A stretch of 64,000 nucleotides of DNA from Rhizobiaceae bacterium (GTDB lineage Bacteria > Pseudomonadota > Alphaproteobacteria > Rhizobiales > Rhizobiaceae). Made by a program: the position numbers and the translations under genes. The stretch is taken from contig JAIXTO010000089.1 of NCBI GenBank assembly GCA_027483885.1, positions 35,679-99,678 on the forward strand. Direction: 5' to 3'. Under the pieces are notes generated by a model. That model saw only the letters and a program-made list of their open reading frames with translations. It did no database searches and had not been told where the DNA came from. Of the stretch, positions 26,265 through 35,928 are shown piece after piece (the stretch's first letter is position 1; the number at the start of each line of letters is the position of its first letter).

Positions 26265-26879
26265 ATGGCCCGGCCAAGAGAATTCGATGAGGAACGGGTG
26301 CTGGAATTGGCCGTGCAACAGTTCTGGGAACGAGGATACAAAGCAACATCGATCCGGGATCTGGCCCAGGCAATGGGACTGACGACTGCCAGCGTCTACA
26401 ATGCGTTTGGCGACAAGCGGGCGGTGTATCGACGTGCCCTGGATCTTTACGTGGATCGAAGTTTCTACGACCGCGTCGGGCGGTTTGAATCGAAGCCTCC
26501 GCGTCAGGCCTTAATTGCCTTCTTCAACGAAATCATCGAACGATCCCTCGGCGATCCGAGACGGAAGGGCTGCATGCTCGTCAATTCGGCACTCGAAGTT
26601 GCGCCCCATGACGAAGAATTTCAGCATGTCGTGGCCGGCGTTCTTGTCCAGGTCGAGAGATTTTTCACGCGTTGTGTGGAGCAAGGTCAGCAGGACGGAA
26701 CGATCAGTCGTCACCAGACGGCAGCTGATCTTGCCCGGACACTGCTTGGGATTTTGCTCGGGATCCGGGTGCTTGCACGCACGCGTCCGGAAAGGCACTT
26801 GCTGGACGGACTGATAAAGCCTGTTTTTGCCCTCCTGGACCCCGATACGGCCATGCAAGCGGGACCGTCTATTTCATGA
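26265..26879 (+). CDS. TetR-family regulator (AcuR/NemR-like subgroup)
   Basis: A 204-residue regulator beginning MARPREFDEERVLELAVQQF and continuing to an HTH, IRDLAQAMGLTTASVYNAFGDK. Together with the mid-protein block RRKGCMLVNSALE, this marks the subgroup that contains NemR and AcuR-like repressors. In that subgroup a Cys in or near this block can sense electrophiles. Cys is present in KGCML, so redox or electrophile sensing is possible (inference). The target is not obvious: the preceding gene is a small membrane protein and the next is an ECF sigma factor. Confidence 0.85.
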   Translation: MARPREFDEERVLELAVQQFWERGYKATSIRDLAQAMGLTTASVYNAFGDKRAVYRRALDLYVDRSFYDRVGRFESKPPRQALIAFFNEIIERSLGDPRRKGCMLVNSALEVAPHDEEFQHVVAGVLVQVERFFTRCVEQGQQDGTISRHQTAADLARTLLGILLGIRVLARTRPERHLLDGLIKPVFALLDPDTAMQAGPSIS

Positions 26880-26976
26880 GATACAATGACATGGGATGTC
26901 TTTTGAGGTTTTGGACAAAAACTTGCGCTGTGCGCTGTAACGCTGGCCCCGGCTTTTGCGAACTTGGATTGATCGG

Positions 26977-27534
26977 ATGAACAATCTGGCCCGCGAAGAA
27001 GAATGGGCTTTGTGGATGAGATCCGCAATCGCAGGCGACACGCACGCATATCATAACTTGCTCACAGCCATCACACCCCATCTGCGTGTGATGGCCCGCA
27101 AACGATGCGAACAGTGGGGCGTGCCGTCAAGTGAGGCTGAAGACGTGGTTCAGGAAGTGCTGTTGGCTATCCATCTCAAACGGGGCACCTGGGATTTCTC
27201 CAGACCCTTGGGGCCGTGGATGGCGGCCCTCGTTCGCAACAAGCTGATCGACAGCCTTCGGCGCAGAGGCAGGCGCGTCAACGTTCCCTTGGAGGACGTG
27301 ATCTCGACACTCGAAAGCGATGCCGGGCTAGACGTGTCGGATCGCATGTCCATTGAACAGATCCTGGGCCGCCTGGGAGACCCGCAGCGCACGATTGTTC
27401 AGGCGATATCCATCGAGGGGTCAAGTGTGCGCGAGACGGCAGCGCGTTTGAAGATGACGGAAGTGGCGGTGCGTGTGGCGCTTCATCGGGCTCTCAAGGC
27501 ATTGTCTGCTCGCTATTCCGGGCAACTCAAATGA
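26977..27534 (+). CDS. ECF sigma factor (paired with NrsF-type anti-sigma)
   Basis: A 185-residue ECF sigma factor. Region 2 contains AEDVVQEVLLAIHLKRGTWDFSRPLGPWMAALVRNKLIDSLRRRGRR, and region 4 contains IQAISIEGSSVRETAARLKMTEVAVRVALHRALKAL. Start ATG 26977 is preferred to an upstream TTG. The downstream gene encodes a six-helix DUF1109/NrsF anti-sigma factor, the partner of Caulobacter SigF-type ECFs that respond to heavy-metal or oxidative stress. Unlike most such pairs, the two genes are separated by about 280 bases that contain a large hairpin, so sigma and anti-sigma may be expressed at different levels. Confidence 0.9.
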   Translation: MNNLAREEEWALWMRSAIAGDTHAYHNLLTAITPHLRVMARKRCEQWGVPSSEAEDVVQEVLLAIHLKRGTWDFSRPLGPWMAALVRNKLIDSLRRRGRRVNVPLEDVISTLESDAGLDVSDRMSIEQILGRLGDPQRTIVQAISIEGSSVRETAARLKMTEVAVRVALHRALKALSARYSGQLK

Positions 27535-27542
27535 CGACACAC

Positions 27543-27622
27543 CGTCTCGTTGCGCTCCCGGCACAGGACGCCTCGCCCCGCTGCAATTTCAATTCGATAT
27601 TTCAGCGGGGCAAAACGAGACG
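27543..27622. repeat. Nested inverted repeat between sigma and anti-sigma genes
   Basis: The outer arms CGTCTCGTT (27543-27551) and AACGAGACG (27614-27622) enclose inner arms GCCCCGCTG (27575-27583) and CAGCGGGGC (27603-27611). All four are perfect. On RNA this could fold as a long interrupted hairpin starting 8 bases after the sigma stop. It has no T-run. Attenuation, RNA-processing or mobile-repeat origins are possible. The rest of the 27535-27816 gap shows no gene. Confidence 0.6.
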
Positions 27623-27816
27623 ATCAACGGACTTTCCATCGTGATGCACGCAACCCATATCCTATGTCCTCGTCGTGACTGCAGATGGGGAGTGGAATGC
27701 ACCACGCTATCGCTGTCTTGATTGACGCTTTCTCCCCGGTTTGGATATGCAGGCAAACGCCGTGGGTTGAGACCGAAACGATCGAAGAATGAAATCCCAG
27801 GCCAGGAGCTTGCCGC

Positions 27817-28452
27817 GTGAAAACAGATCAACTCATTACCCTGCTGGCGCAGGATACGCGGCGACCGGTCAAGCTGGGAATGGCGTTGGCAGGCGCCGTT
27901 GCAGCCGGAGCCGCACTCGCAGCCGTTGCATTCTTCCTGATGATCGGGTTTCGGCCGGATATCGCGCATGCCATCGAGACGGTTCGGTTCGTCTTCAAGT
28001 TCATCGTGACGCTGTCCTTGCTGGCGGCGGCCACATCATTGATGGGCCCTGCCCTGCGCCCCGGGAGCACACCTGGCGCGCGCCGGTGGCTTCTGGCACT
28101 GGCGCCAACCCTTCTCGTCGCGGCGACCATTGTGGAACTGTTCGTGACACCGTCTGATCTCTGGCTCGGCAAACTGCTTGGTCGCAACGCGTTGCATTGC
28201 CTGACGATGATCCCTGGGCTGTCTCTCTTCCCGGGCGTTTTTCTGTTTCTGGCCATGCGTCAGGGCGCTCCAGAAAATCCGGGGCTTGCAGGTGCGCTCG
28301 CAGGCCTTGTCTCGGCCAGCATCGCAGCGACGCTTTATGCTTCCAATTGCTTCGACGACAGCCCGCTGTTTGTCGTCACCTGGTATCCTCTTGCCACGCT
28401 GATCGTCGTGACGGCCGGATATTTCGCCGGCAGGCGTTATTTGCGCTGGTAG
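27817..28452 (+). CDS. NrsF/DUF1109-family membrane anti-sigma factor
   Basis: A 211-residue inner-membrane protein with six hydrophobic segments. The start is a GTG with CCAGGAG upstream. The cytoplasmic N-terminus MKTDQLITLLAQDTRRP is the family's sigma-binding tip. Two cysteines, Cys128 (ALHCLTMIPG) and Cys178 (SNCFDDSP), match the conserved pair shown in Caulobacter NrsF to be needed for metal response. It should hold the upstream ECF sigma at the membrane until stress modifies these cysteines (family knowledge). No methionine-sulfoxide reductase or Buf-type target genes follow here. Confidence 0.82.
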   Translation: MKTDQLITLLAQDTRRPVKLGMALAGAVAAGAALAAVAFFLMIGFRPDIAHAIETVRFVFKFIVTLSLLAAATSLMGPALRPGSTPGARRWLLALAPTLLVAATIVELFVTPSDLWLGKLLGRNALHCLTMIPGLSLFPGVFLFLAMRQGAPENPGLAGALAGLVSASIAATLYASNCFDDSPLFVVTWYPLATLIVVTAGYFAGRRYLRW

Positions 28453-28497
28453 CCCGATCTGCCCGTCGTATCCCGCTGCCAAGAGGCAGGCTGAGTG

Positions 28498-29418
28498 CTA
28501 TTTTGTTTCAGCGTGAGGCGCAGACTGCCTGGAAACTTCGCGCGCGACCGCGAGAAACGCTCTCATTCCCGCCGATAAATTTCGGCGCCCGGGGTAATAC
28601 AGGCAAAGCCCGGGATAGGGTGGCGTCCAGTCTTCCAGCACCCGGACAAGGCGCCCGGCCTCAATGTCGTCGAGAACCTCCTGTTCGAAGATGTAGCCAA
28701 TCCCGATGCTCTTCAAGAGAGCGGTTCTGACGAGGCTAGCCTCATCGAGCGTGATCGGGCCCTGGACATCGAACTGCACCGCTTCGCCATCCTTTTCGAA
28801 ACGCCAGCGAAACAGCGCGCCATCCGGCAGGCGGACGCGGATGCACCGGTGCTGGAAAAGGTCCGGCGGTACCAGAGGCATGCCATGCTCTGAGAAATAA
28901 TCCGGCGAGCCGACAACCGCATGCCGCTGAGGCTGGCCGAGAGACACGGAAATCATGTCGCTGGGAATGAGGCCCGCCACCCTGACACCGAGATCAAAGC
29001 CGTCCCGCACGATATCGACCATTTTACCCTCGGTGACGACATCGACGGCCATGTCGGGGTAACGGCGCAGGAACTCGAGCACAAGCGGCGAAAGAATGGC
29101 GCGCGCGGCAAAGGGAGCCGCATTGATGCGGATGGTGCCGGACGGTGTTTCGCGCTGGGACCGCACCGCCTCCAATGCACCGTAGATGTCATGAAGTGAC
29201 GGCGCGATCTGCTCGACAAAGAGTTTCCCCGCCTCTGTCAGCGATACGCTCCGGGTGGTTCTGTTGAACAACCGGACCCCCAGCCCAGCCTCAAGCCGGC
29301 TTATCGCGTGGCTCAGCGCCGTGGTGGACATACCAAGATCAATGGCTGCCGCGCGGAACGTGCCTCGTCGGGCAATAGCGATGACCGCTTCAAGTTCTCG
29401 AAGGTTCGTTGTTTCCAT
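28498..29418 (-). CDS. LysR-family transcriptional regulator
   Basis: A 306-residue LysR regulator. The N-terminal winged helix reads [60 protein letters not shown] type-2 periplasmic-binding effector domain follows ([16 protein letters not shown]...). The frame is open to 29517, but METTNLREL at 29418 is the natural LysR start. It is divergent from a two-gene unit (SnoaL-like protein and SDR) and presumably activates it. A TTATT-N5-AATAA box lies between them. Confidence 0.9.
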   Translation of the reverse strand: METTNLRELEAVIAIARRGTFRAAAIDLGMSTTALSHAISRLEAGLGVRLFNRTTRSVSLTEAGKLFVEQIAPSLHDIYGALEAVRSQRETPSGTIRINAAPFAARAILSPLVLEFLRRYPDMAVDVVTEGKMVDIVRDGFDLGVRVAGLIPSDMISVSLGQPQRHAVVGSPDYFSEHGMPLVPPDLFQHRCIRVRLPDGALFRWRFEKDGEAVQFDVQGPITLDEASLVRTALLKSIGIGYIFEQEVLDDIEAGRLVRVLEDWTPPYPGLCLYYPGRRNLSAGMRAFLAVAREVSRQSAPHAETK

Positions 29419-29458
29419 TGTCCCGATATTGTCACTACCACATGCCGTTTTATCCCAC

Positions 29459-29473
29459 TTATTACAACAATAA
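29459..29473. promoter_or_regulatory. LysR-type binding box
   Basis: TTATT-ACAAC-AATAA is a perfect inverted repeat containing the T-N11-A core of LysR sites, placed between the divergent lysR and snoaL-like genes. Confidence 0.6.
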
Positions 29474-29519
29474 TCGAGCGTTATCTGTTGTGGATCAGAC
29501 AAAGACACCGGAGACATTC

Positions 29520-29840
29520 ATGGATATGCCAGAGATCATTGCCCGCTATTTTGAAGCCGACGGGCGCAATGACGCGGACGCCGTGCTGAGCACCTTTGCG
29601 GATGGCGCGGTCGTTGCAGACGAAAATGCTCGCCATCAAGGCAAGGATGCGATCCGCCACTGGTGGATGACGGCAAAGCAGGCATCGCAATATGTTGCAG
29701 AGCCGCTCGATGCGAAGGGCAACGATGACACCGTTGACGTTCGCGCGAAGGTCAGTGGCACCTTTCCCGGCAGCCCCATCACACTCACCCATAACTTCAC
29801 ACTCGAAGACGGCAAAATCGTCCGCTTGGAGATCCGGTAA
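29520..29840 (+). CDS. SnoaL-like (NTF2-fold) protein
   Basis: A 106-residue protein with the NTF2/SnoaL pattern: an N-terminal helix [33 protein letters not shown], the middle [14 protein letters not shown] segment ([14 protein letters not shown]) and C-terminal strands ending [13 protein letters not shown]. Members are small cone-shaped pockets acting as isomerases, hydrolases or binding proteins. ATG 29520 has GGAGA before it. The stop overlaps the following SDR start by one base (TAATG). The reaction cannot be inferred from sequence. Confidence 0.78.
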   Translation: MDMPEIIARYFEADGRNDADAVLSTFADGAVVADENARHQGKDAIRHWWMTAKQASQYVAEPLDAKGNDDTVDVRAKVSGTFPGSPITLTHNFTLEDGKIVRLEIR

Positions 29841-30619
29841 TGGCAGACTTTCTAACCCTTCAGGGCAAGCGTGCCCTCATCACGGCGGGAACGAAAGGGG
29901 CCGGCGCTGCGACCGTCAGCCTGTTTCGGCAACTGGGGGCGCAAGTTCTGACAACGGCGCGGGCGCGGCCGGACGGCCTGGCGGAAGACATGTTTGTCGA
30001 AGCGGACCTGGCGACCGAAGAAGGGTCCGTGATTGTTGCAAACGCCGTGCGTCAGCGCCTTGGTGGCGTTGATATCATCGTCCACATGCTTGGCGGCTCT
30101 TCGGCCCCGGCTGGTGGTTTCTCGGCTCTGACGGAGGCCGAATGGCAAAGAGAACTGTCGCTTAACCTCTTTCCGGCCGTCCGGCTGGATCGCCTTCTGG
30201 TTCCCGACATGGTCGCACGGGGAAACGGCGTGGTCGTGCATGTCACATCCATCCAGAGCGTGCTGCCCTTGCCGGATTCAACGACGGCCTATGCCGCAGC
30301 CAAGGCGGCATTGTCCACGTATAGCAAGGCATTGTCGAAAGAGGTTTCGCCTGGAGGTGTGCGGGTCGTCAGGGTATCGCCGGGCTGGATCGCCACGGAA
30401 TCATCCATCCATCTGGCCGAGCGATTGGCGAAACAGGCCGGAACCGATCTTGAGGGCGGCAAGAAGATGATCATGGATGCCTTGGGCGGCATACCGATCG
30501 GTCGACCAGCAGAACCTGCAGAGATCGCAAACCTGATAGCCTTCCTCGCCTCCGACCGCGCGGCATCCATAACGGGCACGGAATACAGGATCGATGGGGG
30601 CACAGTGCCGACGGCTTGA
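29840..30619 (+). CDS. SDR-family oxidoreductase
   Basis: A 259-residue classical SDR. The cofactor loop is altered to [11 protein letters not shown] instead of TGxxxGIG. VHMLGG replaces NNAG, as in a known divergent subgroup. The catalytic YAAAK has Tyr151 and Lys155, with a Ser in VTSIQS. The C-terminus ends in [17 protein letters not shown], typical of the fabG-like group. It is translationally coupled to the SnoaL-like gene and under likely LysR control. Probably reduces a small ketone or aldehyde with NADPH (the Arg-containing TTARARPDG segment after beta-2 favours NADP). Confidence 0.85.
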   Translation: MADFLTLQGKRALITAGTKGAGAATVSLFRQLGAQVLTTARARPDGLAEDMFVEADLATEEGSVIVANAVRQRLGGVDIIVHMLGGSSAPAGGFSALTEAEWQRELSLNLFPAVRLDRLLVPDMVARGNGVVVHVTSIQSVLPLPDSTTAYAAAKAALSTYSKALSKEVSPGGVRVVRVSPGWIATESSIHLAERLAKQAGTDLEGGKKMIMDALGGIPIGRPAEPAEIANLIAFLASDRAASITGTEYRIDGGTVPTA

Positions 30620-30633
30620 GGCGCCGGCACATT

Positions 30634-30666
30634 CTTGAAGATCAGGCGGGCTTGAAGATCAGGCGG
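30634..30666. repeat. Short tandem duplication
   Basis: CTTGAAGATCAGGCGG occurs twice in direct orientation (30634-30649 and 30651-30666), separated by one base, in the gap between the convergent SDR and uxuB genes. It looks like a simple local duplication. The rest of 30620-30798 shows no gene. Confidence 0.6.
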
Positions 30667-30798
30667 ATGCGTCCCACCCGCCGATCTGGGAACAGATCGC
30701 GTTTCGAAGATGGCGCACGTCTTGGTTCAGCGCCACTAGATCCTGCGGGGGCTGCGTCGCGGTCGCCAGCAGGGTGTCGCCGGGATCGAGACCGGCTT

Positions 30799-32199
30799 TC
30801 AGAAGGCGCCGATCGCCTCATTGACCCGATCGCGCCACCGTCGGGCTGCCACCAGTTCGGGAGGAAAAAGGCCGGGGATCGCAAAAAAGGCGGCAGACGG
30901 ATCGGCGGCATTCATCACGGCAGCGGCATCCAGGATTTCCTCACGGCGCGGATCCTCGCAGTCGCCGCGTTTCTTGACCGCCGCCATCCAGACGCCGACC
31001 GCATAGGCTGTCGCCGCCCCGTCCTTGCCTTTTTCCAGGGCATCCACGGCCGGCGAGAGCAGCCGTTGCGGCAGTTTCTGGGTGGTGTCGAGCGCGATCT
31101 GGAGGTTGCGGTGATCAATCGTCGGGTTGGAAAACCGCAAAAGCAGCGCCGCGATGTAATCGGACAGATCAATCCCCGGCACCGGATCAAGCGTCGACAC
31201 CACCTCTTCCATATGCGCGCGCGCCTTGGCCGCCAGATCCGGCACCGCCATCACCTCGCGGACATAGTCGAGCCCTGACAGGATGCCGAGATGGGCCAGC
31301 AGCGTGTGGGTGCCATTGAGCAGCCGCAGCTTCATCTTTTCGTAAGGCTCGACATTTTCGGCAAGGATTGCGCCGCCGACCTCCCAGCGCGGCCGCCCCG
31401 CCACAAAGTGATCTTCAATCACCCATTGCAGGAAGGGCTCGGTATCGAGCGCCAGCGCGTCCCGCGTGCCAAGCAGCATCTCACCCCGCGCACGCGTCGC
31501 TTCGGTTGCAGCGGGCACGATCCTGTCCACCATGGAACAGGGGAAAGCCCCCTCTTCGGCAATCCAGCTGGCAAGCGCGCAATCGCGGCGCTGCGCCAGT
31601 TCCAGCACGAGACGGCGCACGACCTTGCCGTTCGACGGAAGATTGTCGCAGCAGAGCACGGTAAACGGCGGCACACCGGCTGCCCGCCGCAGGGCAAGCC
31701 CCTCCACGAGAAAACCCAGCACACCGGTGGGCGCATGCGGCGTCTTCACATCGGCCACTACTGCCGGATGGTTCTCGTCCAGCCCGCCGGTTGCCGGATC
31801 AAGACCATAGGCCTTTTCCGAAACGGTCATCGTCACCACGCAGGTTGCGGGATCGGCAAGGGCTGTCAGCACGCGTGCCTTATCCCTGGCCGCGCAGATC
31901 CAGCCGACGGTCGCACCGATCAGTTCGCACTGGTCGCCCATTTCGCTGCGGGTGATGACGCAATAAAGCCCATCCTGTGCCTCAAGCGCATCCACCGGAT
32001 CCGCCGAGCGCAGGTTGACGGCGATGATCCCCCAGGGCCCGAAATCAGCCTCCAGGGCGCGCTGGGTGAACACCGCCTGATGTGCGCGGTGAAAGGCGCC
32101 AAGCCCGATATGGACGATACCGGGTTTCAGTTTTGCCCTGTCATAAGCGGGCAGGCGCACGCCGGCGGGCAATCGGCTTGCGCTGGAGAGGTGTGTCAT
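30799..32199 (-). CDS. uxuB: D-mannonate oxidoreductase (fructuronate reductase)
   Basis: A 466-residue member of the mannitol/fructuronate dehydrogenase family. The N-terminal Rossmann motif is IVHIGLGAFHRAHQAVFT. The catalytic Lys lies in the conserved stretch EPYEKMKLRLLNGTHTLLAHLG (K-x-R-x-L-N-x-x-H). It interconverts D-fructuronate and D-mannonate with NAD. The family also includes mannitol and altronate dehydrogenases; the adjacent uxuA gene, two bases upstream, makes UxuB the best reading. It is the last gene of the uronate operon. Confidence 0.9.
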   Translation of the reverse strand: MTHLSSASRLPAGVRLPAYDRAKLKPGIVHIGLGAFHRAHQAVFTQRALEADFGPWGIIAVNLRSADPVDALEAQDGLYCVITRSEMGDQCELIGATVGWICAARDKARVLTALADPATCVVTMTVSEKAYGLDPATGGLDENHPAVVADVKTPHAPTGVLGFLVEGLALRRAAGVPPFTVLCCDNLPSNGKVVRRLVLELAQRRDCALASWIAEEGAFPCSMVDRIVPAATEATRARGEMLLGTRDALALDTEPFLQWVIEDHFVAGRPRWEVGGAILAENVEPYEKMKLRLLNGTHTLLAHLGILSGLDYVREVMAVPDLAAKARAHMEEVVSTLDPVPGIDLSDYIAALLLRFSNPTIDHRNLQIALDTTQKLPQRLLSPAVDALEKGKDGAATAYAVGVWMAAVKKRGDCEDPRREEILDAAAVMNAADPSAAFFAIPGLFPPELVAARRWRDRVNEAIGAF

Positions 32200-32201
32200 G
32201 A

Positions 32202-33401
32202 TCAGGCTCCCAGGCCATAACGGGCATGCGACAGCGTCCGCTCGATGCCGCGCAGTTCCGCCAACCCCTTCAGCCGGCCGATGGCGGGATAACCGGGCTG
32301 GGCACCGCGCGTGAGGTCGTCGAGAATTTCCTGTCCATGATCCGGCCGCATGGGGATGCGGTGATCCTCGCGCCCCTCTTCGCGCCGGCGCGCCTCTTCC
32401 GATAGAAGGGCTGCGATGACGGCGACCATGTCTGTCGCGCCTTCAAGGTGCTCGTCCTCAAAAAACGAGCAGGGAACCGTATCGCTGTCGCGCGTGACAT
32501 TGCGCAGATGCACGAAATGAATGCGATCGGCAAAACGTGTGGCAATAAAAGGCAGGTCATTGTCCGGCCTTGCGCCAAGCGAACCGGTGCAGAGCGTGAC
32601 GCCATTGGCGCGGATGTTCACCTGATCCAGCATGTGCGCATAATCGGCTTCGGTCGATAGAATGCGCGGCAGGCCGAGCAGCGACCACGGCGGATCATCG
32701 CCATGGGCGCAGATGTTGATGCCGACATCTGCTGCCACCGGCGCCACTTCGCTAAGGAAATCGACGAGATTCTGCTGCAGCCGCTCGCGGTTGATGCCCT
32801 GGTAGGAGCGCAGCTTTTCGAGCAGCTGGTCGAGCGTATAGCCATCCGCAGACCCCGGCAGGCCCGCGCCGATATTCTTACCCAGCGCAGCGATCTTTAC
32901 ATCCGTCATGCCGGAAAAGCGTCTTGCTGCTTCCTCCTGCAACCAGTCCGGATAATCCGCAGCAGCCTCCGGACGCTTCAGGATGTAGATGTCGAAGGCG
33001 GCAAAATCCACGAGATCAAAACGCATGGCCTTGGCGCCATGGCCGGTCTCCCAGCGCAGATCCGTGCGTGTCCAGTCGAGGATCGGCATGAAATTATAAC
33101 AGACGGTGCGGATGCCGGAGGCCGAAAGACGCCGCAGCGTTTCCTGCCAGTTGGCGATATGACGTTTCCAGTCGCCGGTCTGCGTCTTGATGTCTTCCGA
33201 CATCGGAATGCTTTCAACAACGTCCCAGACAAGGCCGCCGGCCTTGATCTCCTCATGCCGCCGGGCGATCTCGTCAACCGGCCAGACCTCGCCGGTTGCG
33301 ATGTGATGGAGCGCAGACACGATGCCTTCGGCGCCCGCCTGTGCCGCATCGCGCACGCTGACTTTGTCGATCGGCCCGAACCATCGCCATGTGTGTCTCA
33401 T
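32202..33401 (-). CDS. uxuA: Mannonate dehydratase
   Basis: A 399-residue protein with the UxuA signature: MRHTWRWFGPIDKVSV at the start, then VWDVVESIPMSEDIK, YNFMPILDWTRTDL, ICAHGDDPPWSLLGLPRI and HFVHLRNV. The His, Cys and Asp residues of these motifs bind the metal. The enzyme dehydrates D-mannonate to 2-keto-3-deoxygluconate, which then enters Entner-Doudoroff metabolism. No kdgK or kdgA is present here, so the final steps must be encoded elsewhere. Spacing to uxuB is two bases. Confidence 0.95.
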   Translation of the reverse strand: MRHTWRWFGPIDKVSVRDAAQAGAEGIVSALHHIATGEVWPVDEIARRHEEIKAGGLVWDVVESIPMSEDIKTQTGDWKRHIANWQETLRRLSASGIRTVCYNFMPILDWTRTDLRWETGHGAKAMRFDLVDFAAFDIYILKRPEAAADYPDWLQEEAARRFSGMTDVKIAALGKNIGAGLPGSADGYTLDQLLEKLRSYQGINRERLQQNLVDFLSEVAPVAADVGINICAHGDDPPWSLLGLPRILSTEADYAHMLDQVNIRANGVTLCTGSLGARPDNDLPFIATRFADRIHFVHLRNVTRDSDTVPCSFFEDEHLEGATDMVAVIAALLSEEARRREEGREDHRIPMRPDHGQEILDDLTRGAQPGYPAIGRLKGLAELRGIERTLSHARYGLGA

Positions 33402-33430
33402 CGTCTGTCCTTCGTATCCGGTTGGTTCGT

Positions 33431-34468
33431 TTAAAACGTGATCTGCACCTTACAGGCCGCTGAGCGGTCGCCAGCCTGCTCGAATGCCTCGACTGCCCGA
33501 TCCAGCGGGAAAGTGTGGGAGATGATCGGCCTGACGTCGATCTGCCGTGTCGAAATCAAATCGACGGCCTGTGCAAATTCGCCGTGGAAGCGCTGCGAGC
33601 CGCGCCAGACGATTTCCTTGGCCACCAGCGCATTGAGCGGGATCGTCACGTCCCCGGTCACACCCACCTGAACGATTGTGCCGCGTGGCCTGATCGCGGC
33701 AAAGGCGGACCGCAAGGCCGGTGCTGCTGCCGAGCAATCGAAAATCACGTCAAAACTGCCTTTGTTGTCCTGGAAAGGCAAAAGCGCGTCCGGGTTGCTG
33801 GCGACATTGATCGTCTGCGTGGCGCCCATCGACGGCGCGCGCGACAGCGCCGCGTCCATCAGATCCGTCACCACGATGCGGGCGGCACCGGCATGGCGGG
33901 TGGCGGCCACCGTCAGCAGTCCGATCGGCCCTGCCCCCGTGACGAGAACGGCCTTGCCCGAGAGATCGCCCGCCTGGGCAACCGCATGCAGGCAGACGGC
34001 GAGCGGTTCCGCGCAGGCCGCCTCTGCCGGCGTCACACCTGTGCCGACCGGATGGCACTGGATCGCCGGCACGACGAGTTTTTCGCGGAACATGCCGTTT
34101 TCGTGCGGCAGGCGCATCGCAGATCCCATGAACCGCATGTGGAGGCAGTGGATCGGCTGGCCGATGCGGCAATACTGGCACTCACCGCAGGGCTGAGACG
34201 GGTTGATCGCAACAAGCCGTCCCAGAACCAGTCCCGAAACGCCCTCTCCAAGGGCTTCGATATAACCGGATGCCTCATGGCCCGCGATAATGGGTTCGCG
34301 AACCTGAACCGGACCGAAACCGCCGTCCTGATAATAATGCAGGTCCGAGCCGCAGATGCCGCCCGATGCCATGCCCAAGAGAACCTCGCCTGACCCCGGC
34401 GTCGCATAATCCAGCGTCTCCACCCGCAGGTCACGCCGAGCATGGAGGCGTGCAACACGCGTCTGCAT
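33431..34468 (-). CDS. Zinc-dependent L-idonate 5-dehydrogenase-like alcohol dehydrogenase
   Basis: A 345-residue medium-chain dehydrogenase. The catalytic zinc ligands are in GGICGSDLHYY and AGHEASGYI. The structural-zinc loop is CGECQYCRIGQPIHC, and the NAD motif is VTGAGPIGLL. The overall sequence (DLHYYQDGGFGPVQVREP) matches IdnD-type L-idonate/sorbitol dehydrogenases. ATG 34468 has AGGA upstream; an ATG 18 bases earlier is possible. It lies between the TRAP transporter and uxuA, so it probably converts an imported sugar acid (idonate, gluconate or related) to a keto acid. Confidence 0.87.
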   Translation of the reverse strand: MQTRVARLHARRDLRVETLDYATPGSGEVLLGMASGGICGSDLHYYQDGGFGPVQVREPIIAGHEASGYIEALGEGVSGLVLGRLVAINPSQPCGECQYCRIGQPIHCLHMRFMGSAMRLPHENGMFREKLVVPAIQCHPVGTGVTPAEAACAEPLAVCLHAVAQAGDLSGKAVLVTGAGPIGLLTVAATRHAGAARIVVTDLMDAALSRAPSMGATQTINVASNPDALLPFQDNKGSFDVIFDCSAAAPALRSAFAAIRPRGTIVQVGVTGDVTIPLNALVAKEIVWRGSQRFHGEFAQAVDLISTRQIDVRPIISHTFPLDRAVEAFEQAGDRSAACKVQITF

Positions 34469-34518
34469 TGTCCTGATCCCTTTCATCTCAAGTTTGTGAG
34501 CGACCATGCGCCAAACGG

Positions 34519-35925
34519 TTATCGGATCAGACCCAGCTGCGTCGGCAGCCAGAGGGTGATGGCGGGAATGAAGGTGATCAGCCCGAGTGCGATGAACAGC
34601 GGGATCATCCAGGGCAGGATGGCCAGCGTCGTTTTCTCCACCGACAGCTTGGAAATGCGCGACAGGACAAAGAGCACCATGCCAACCGGCGGCGTCAGAA
34701 GGCCGATCATCAGGTTCAAGGTGATGATAAGGCCGAGATGTACCGGGTCGATGCCGTATCGGGCGGCAACCGGCATCAGGATCGGCACAAGGATGCTGAT
34801 CGCCGCGATCGTATCGAGAAAGGCCCCGACGATCAGAAGCAGAATGTTGACGATGATCAGGAAGGTCCACCAGTTGTCGGTGAGGCCGAACATGAAATCG
34901 GAAAACAGCTGTGCTGCCTGGCTGACGGTCAGGAGCCACGCGAAGATGGAGGCGGCCGTGACGATGAACAGCACGGAGGCCGTGGTCTCGATCGTATCGA
35001 AGGAGGCCTTGGCCAGCGTTCTCACCGTCATCGTGCGATAGCGGACAAGACCGAGAAACAGCGACCACAGAACGGCCGCCACGGCAGCTTCGGTCGGGGT
35101 GAACCAGCCCATGGTCATGCCGCCGATGAGAAGCACCGGGGTCATCAGCGCCATCACGGCGGAAAAATCGAAATACCAGTCCAGTGCGACCAGAACCGCA
35201 AGACCGATCAGCACGGCCACATTGACCGACAATCCCGCAAGCACCATCAGGTAGATCGCCATGGGGAAAGCAAGAACGATGGCCACTTCCATCGAAGCGC
35301 CCAGCAATTGCTTCAGCTCGAAGGGTGTATCGGAGCCCCAGCCCTTGCGTTTGGCAAAGATGTAGACCGTCAGCATCATCAGCACGGTCATCACCACGCC
35401 CGGAACGATGCCGGCCATGAACAGCGCGCCGATGGAGGCATTGGCCATCATGCCATAGATGACGAAGGGCAGCGATGGCGGAAAGATCGGCCCGAGCGTT
35501 GCGGAGGCGGCGGTGACGCCGACAGCGGCTTCGATCGGATAACCGTGATCCTTCATTGCCTTGATTTCGATCGTGCCGATGCCGGCGGCATCGGCAAGGG
35601 CCGTGCCCGACATGCCGGAAAACACCACCGAACCGATAATGTTGACCTGCGCGAGACCGCCCTTCATCCAGCCGACGAGGGCAAGCGCGAATTTGTAGAT
35701 ACGGCCCGTCACACCGGCAATGTTCATGAGATTGCCGGCGAGGATAAAGAAGGGCACGGCAATCAGCGGAAAACTTTCGACGCCGGCGATCATGCGCTGG
35801 GCCGCGATGATGTCGGGCGCGACACCGTAGAGGATGAGATAAGCCAGAGAGGCCACCGCCATGGAGACGGCAACCGGCGTGCCGATGATCAGGAGGACGA
35901 GAAAGGAACCGATGAGAAGCAGCAT
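34519..35925 (-). CDS. dctM: TRAP transporter large permease (DctM type)
   Basis: A 468-residue membrane protein with about 12-13 hydrophobic segments. It has the DctM signatures ESFPLIAVPFFILAGNLMN, SGMSGTALADAAGIGTIEI, ASATLGPIFPPSLPFVIYG and LNLMIGLLTPPVGMVLFV. It is the ion-coupled channel part of a TRAP importer, working with the DctQ and DctP proteins encoded just upstream. The slightly long C-terminus (468 rather than about 430 residues) is common among sugar-acid TRAP systems. Confidence 0.95.
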   Translation of the reverse strand: MLLLIGSFLVLLIIGTPVAVSMAVASLAYLILYGVAPDIIAAQRMIAGVESFPLIAVPFFILAGNLMNIAGVTGRIYKFALALVGWMKGGLAQVNIIGSVVFSGMSGTALADAAGIGTIEIKAMKDHGYPIEAAVGVTAASATLGPIFPPSLPFVIYGMMANASIGALFMAGIVPGVVMTVLMMLTVYIFAKRKGWGSDTPFELKQLLGASMEVAIVLAFPMAIYLMVLAGLSVNVAVLIGLAVLVALDWYFDFSAVMALMTPVLLIGGMTMGWFTPTEAAVAAVLWSLFLGLVRYRTMTVRTLAKASFDTIETTASVLFIVTAASIFAWLLTVSQAAQLFSDFMFGLTDNWWTFLIIVNILLLIVGAFLDTIAAISILVPILMPVAARYGIDPVHLGLIITLNLMIGLLTPPVGMVLFVLSRISKLSVEKTTLAILPWMIPLFIALGLITFIPAITLWLPTQLGLIR

Positions 35926-35928
35926 GGA

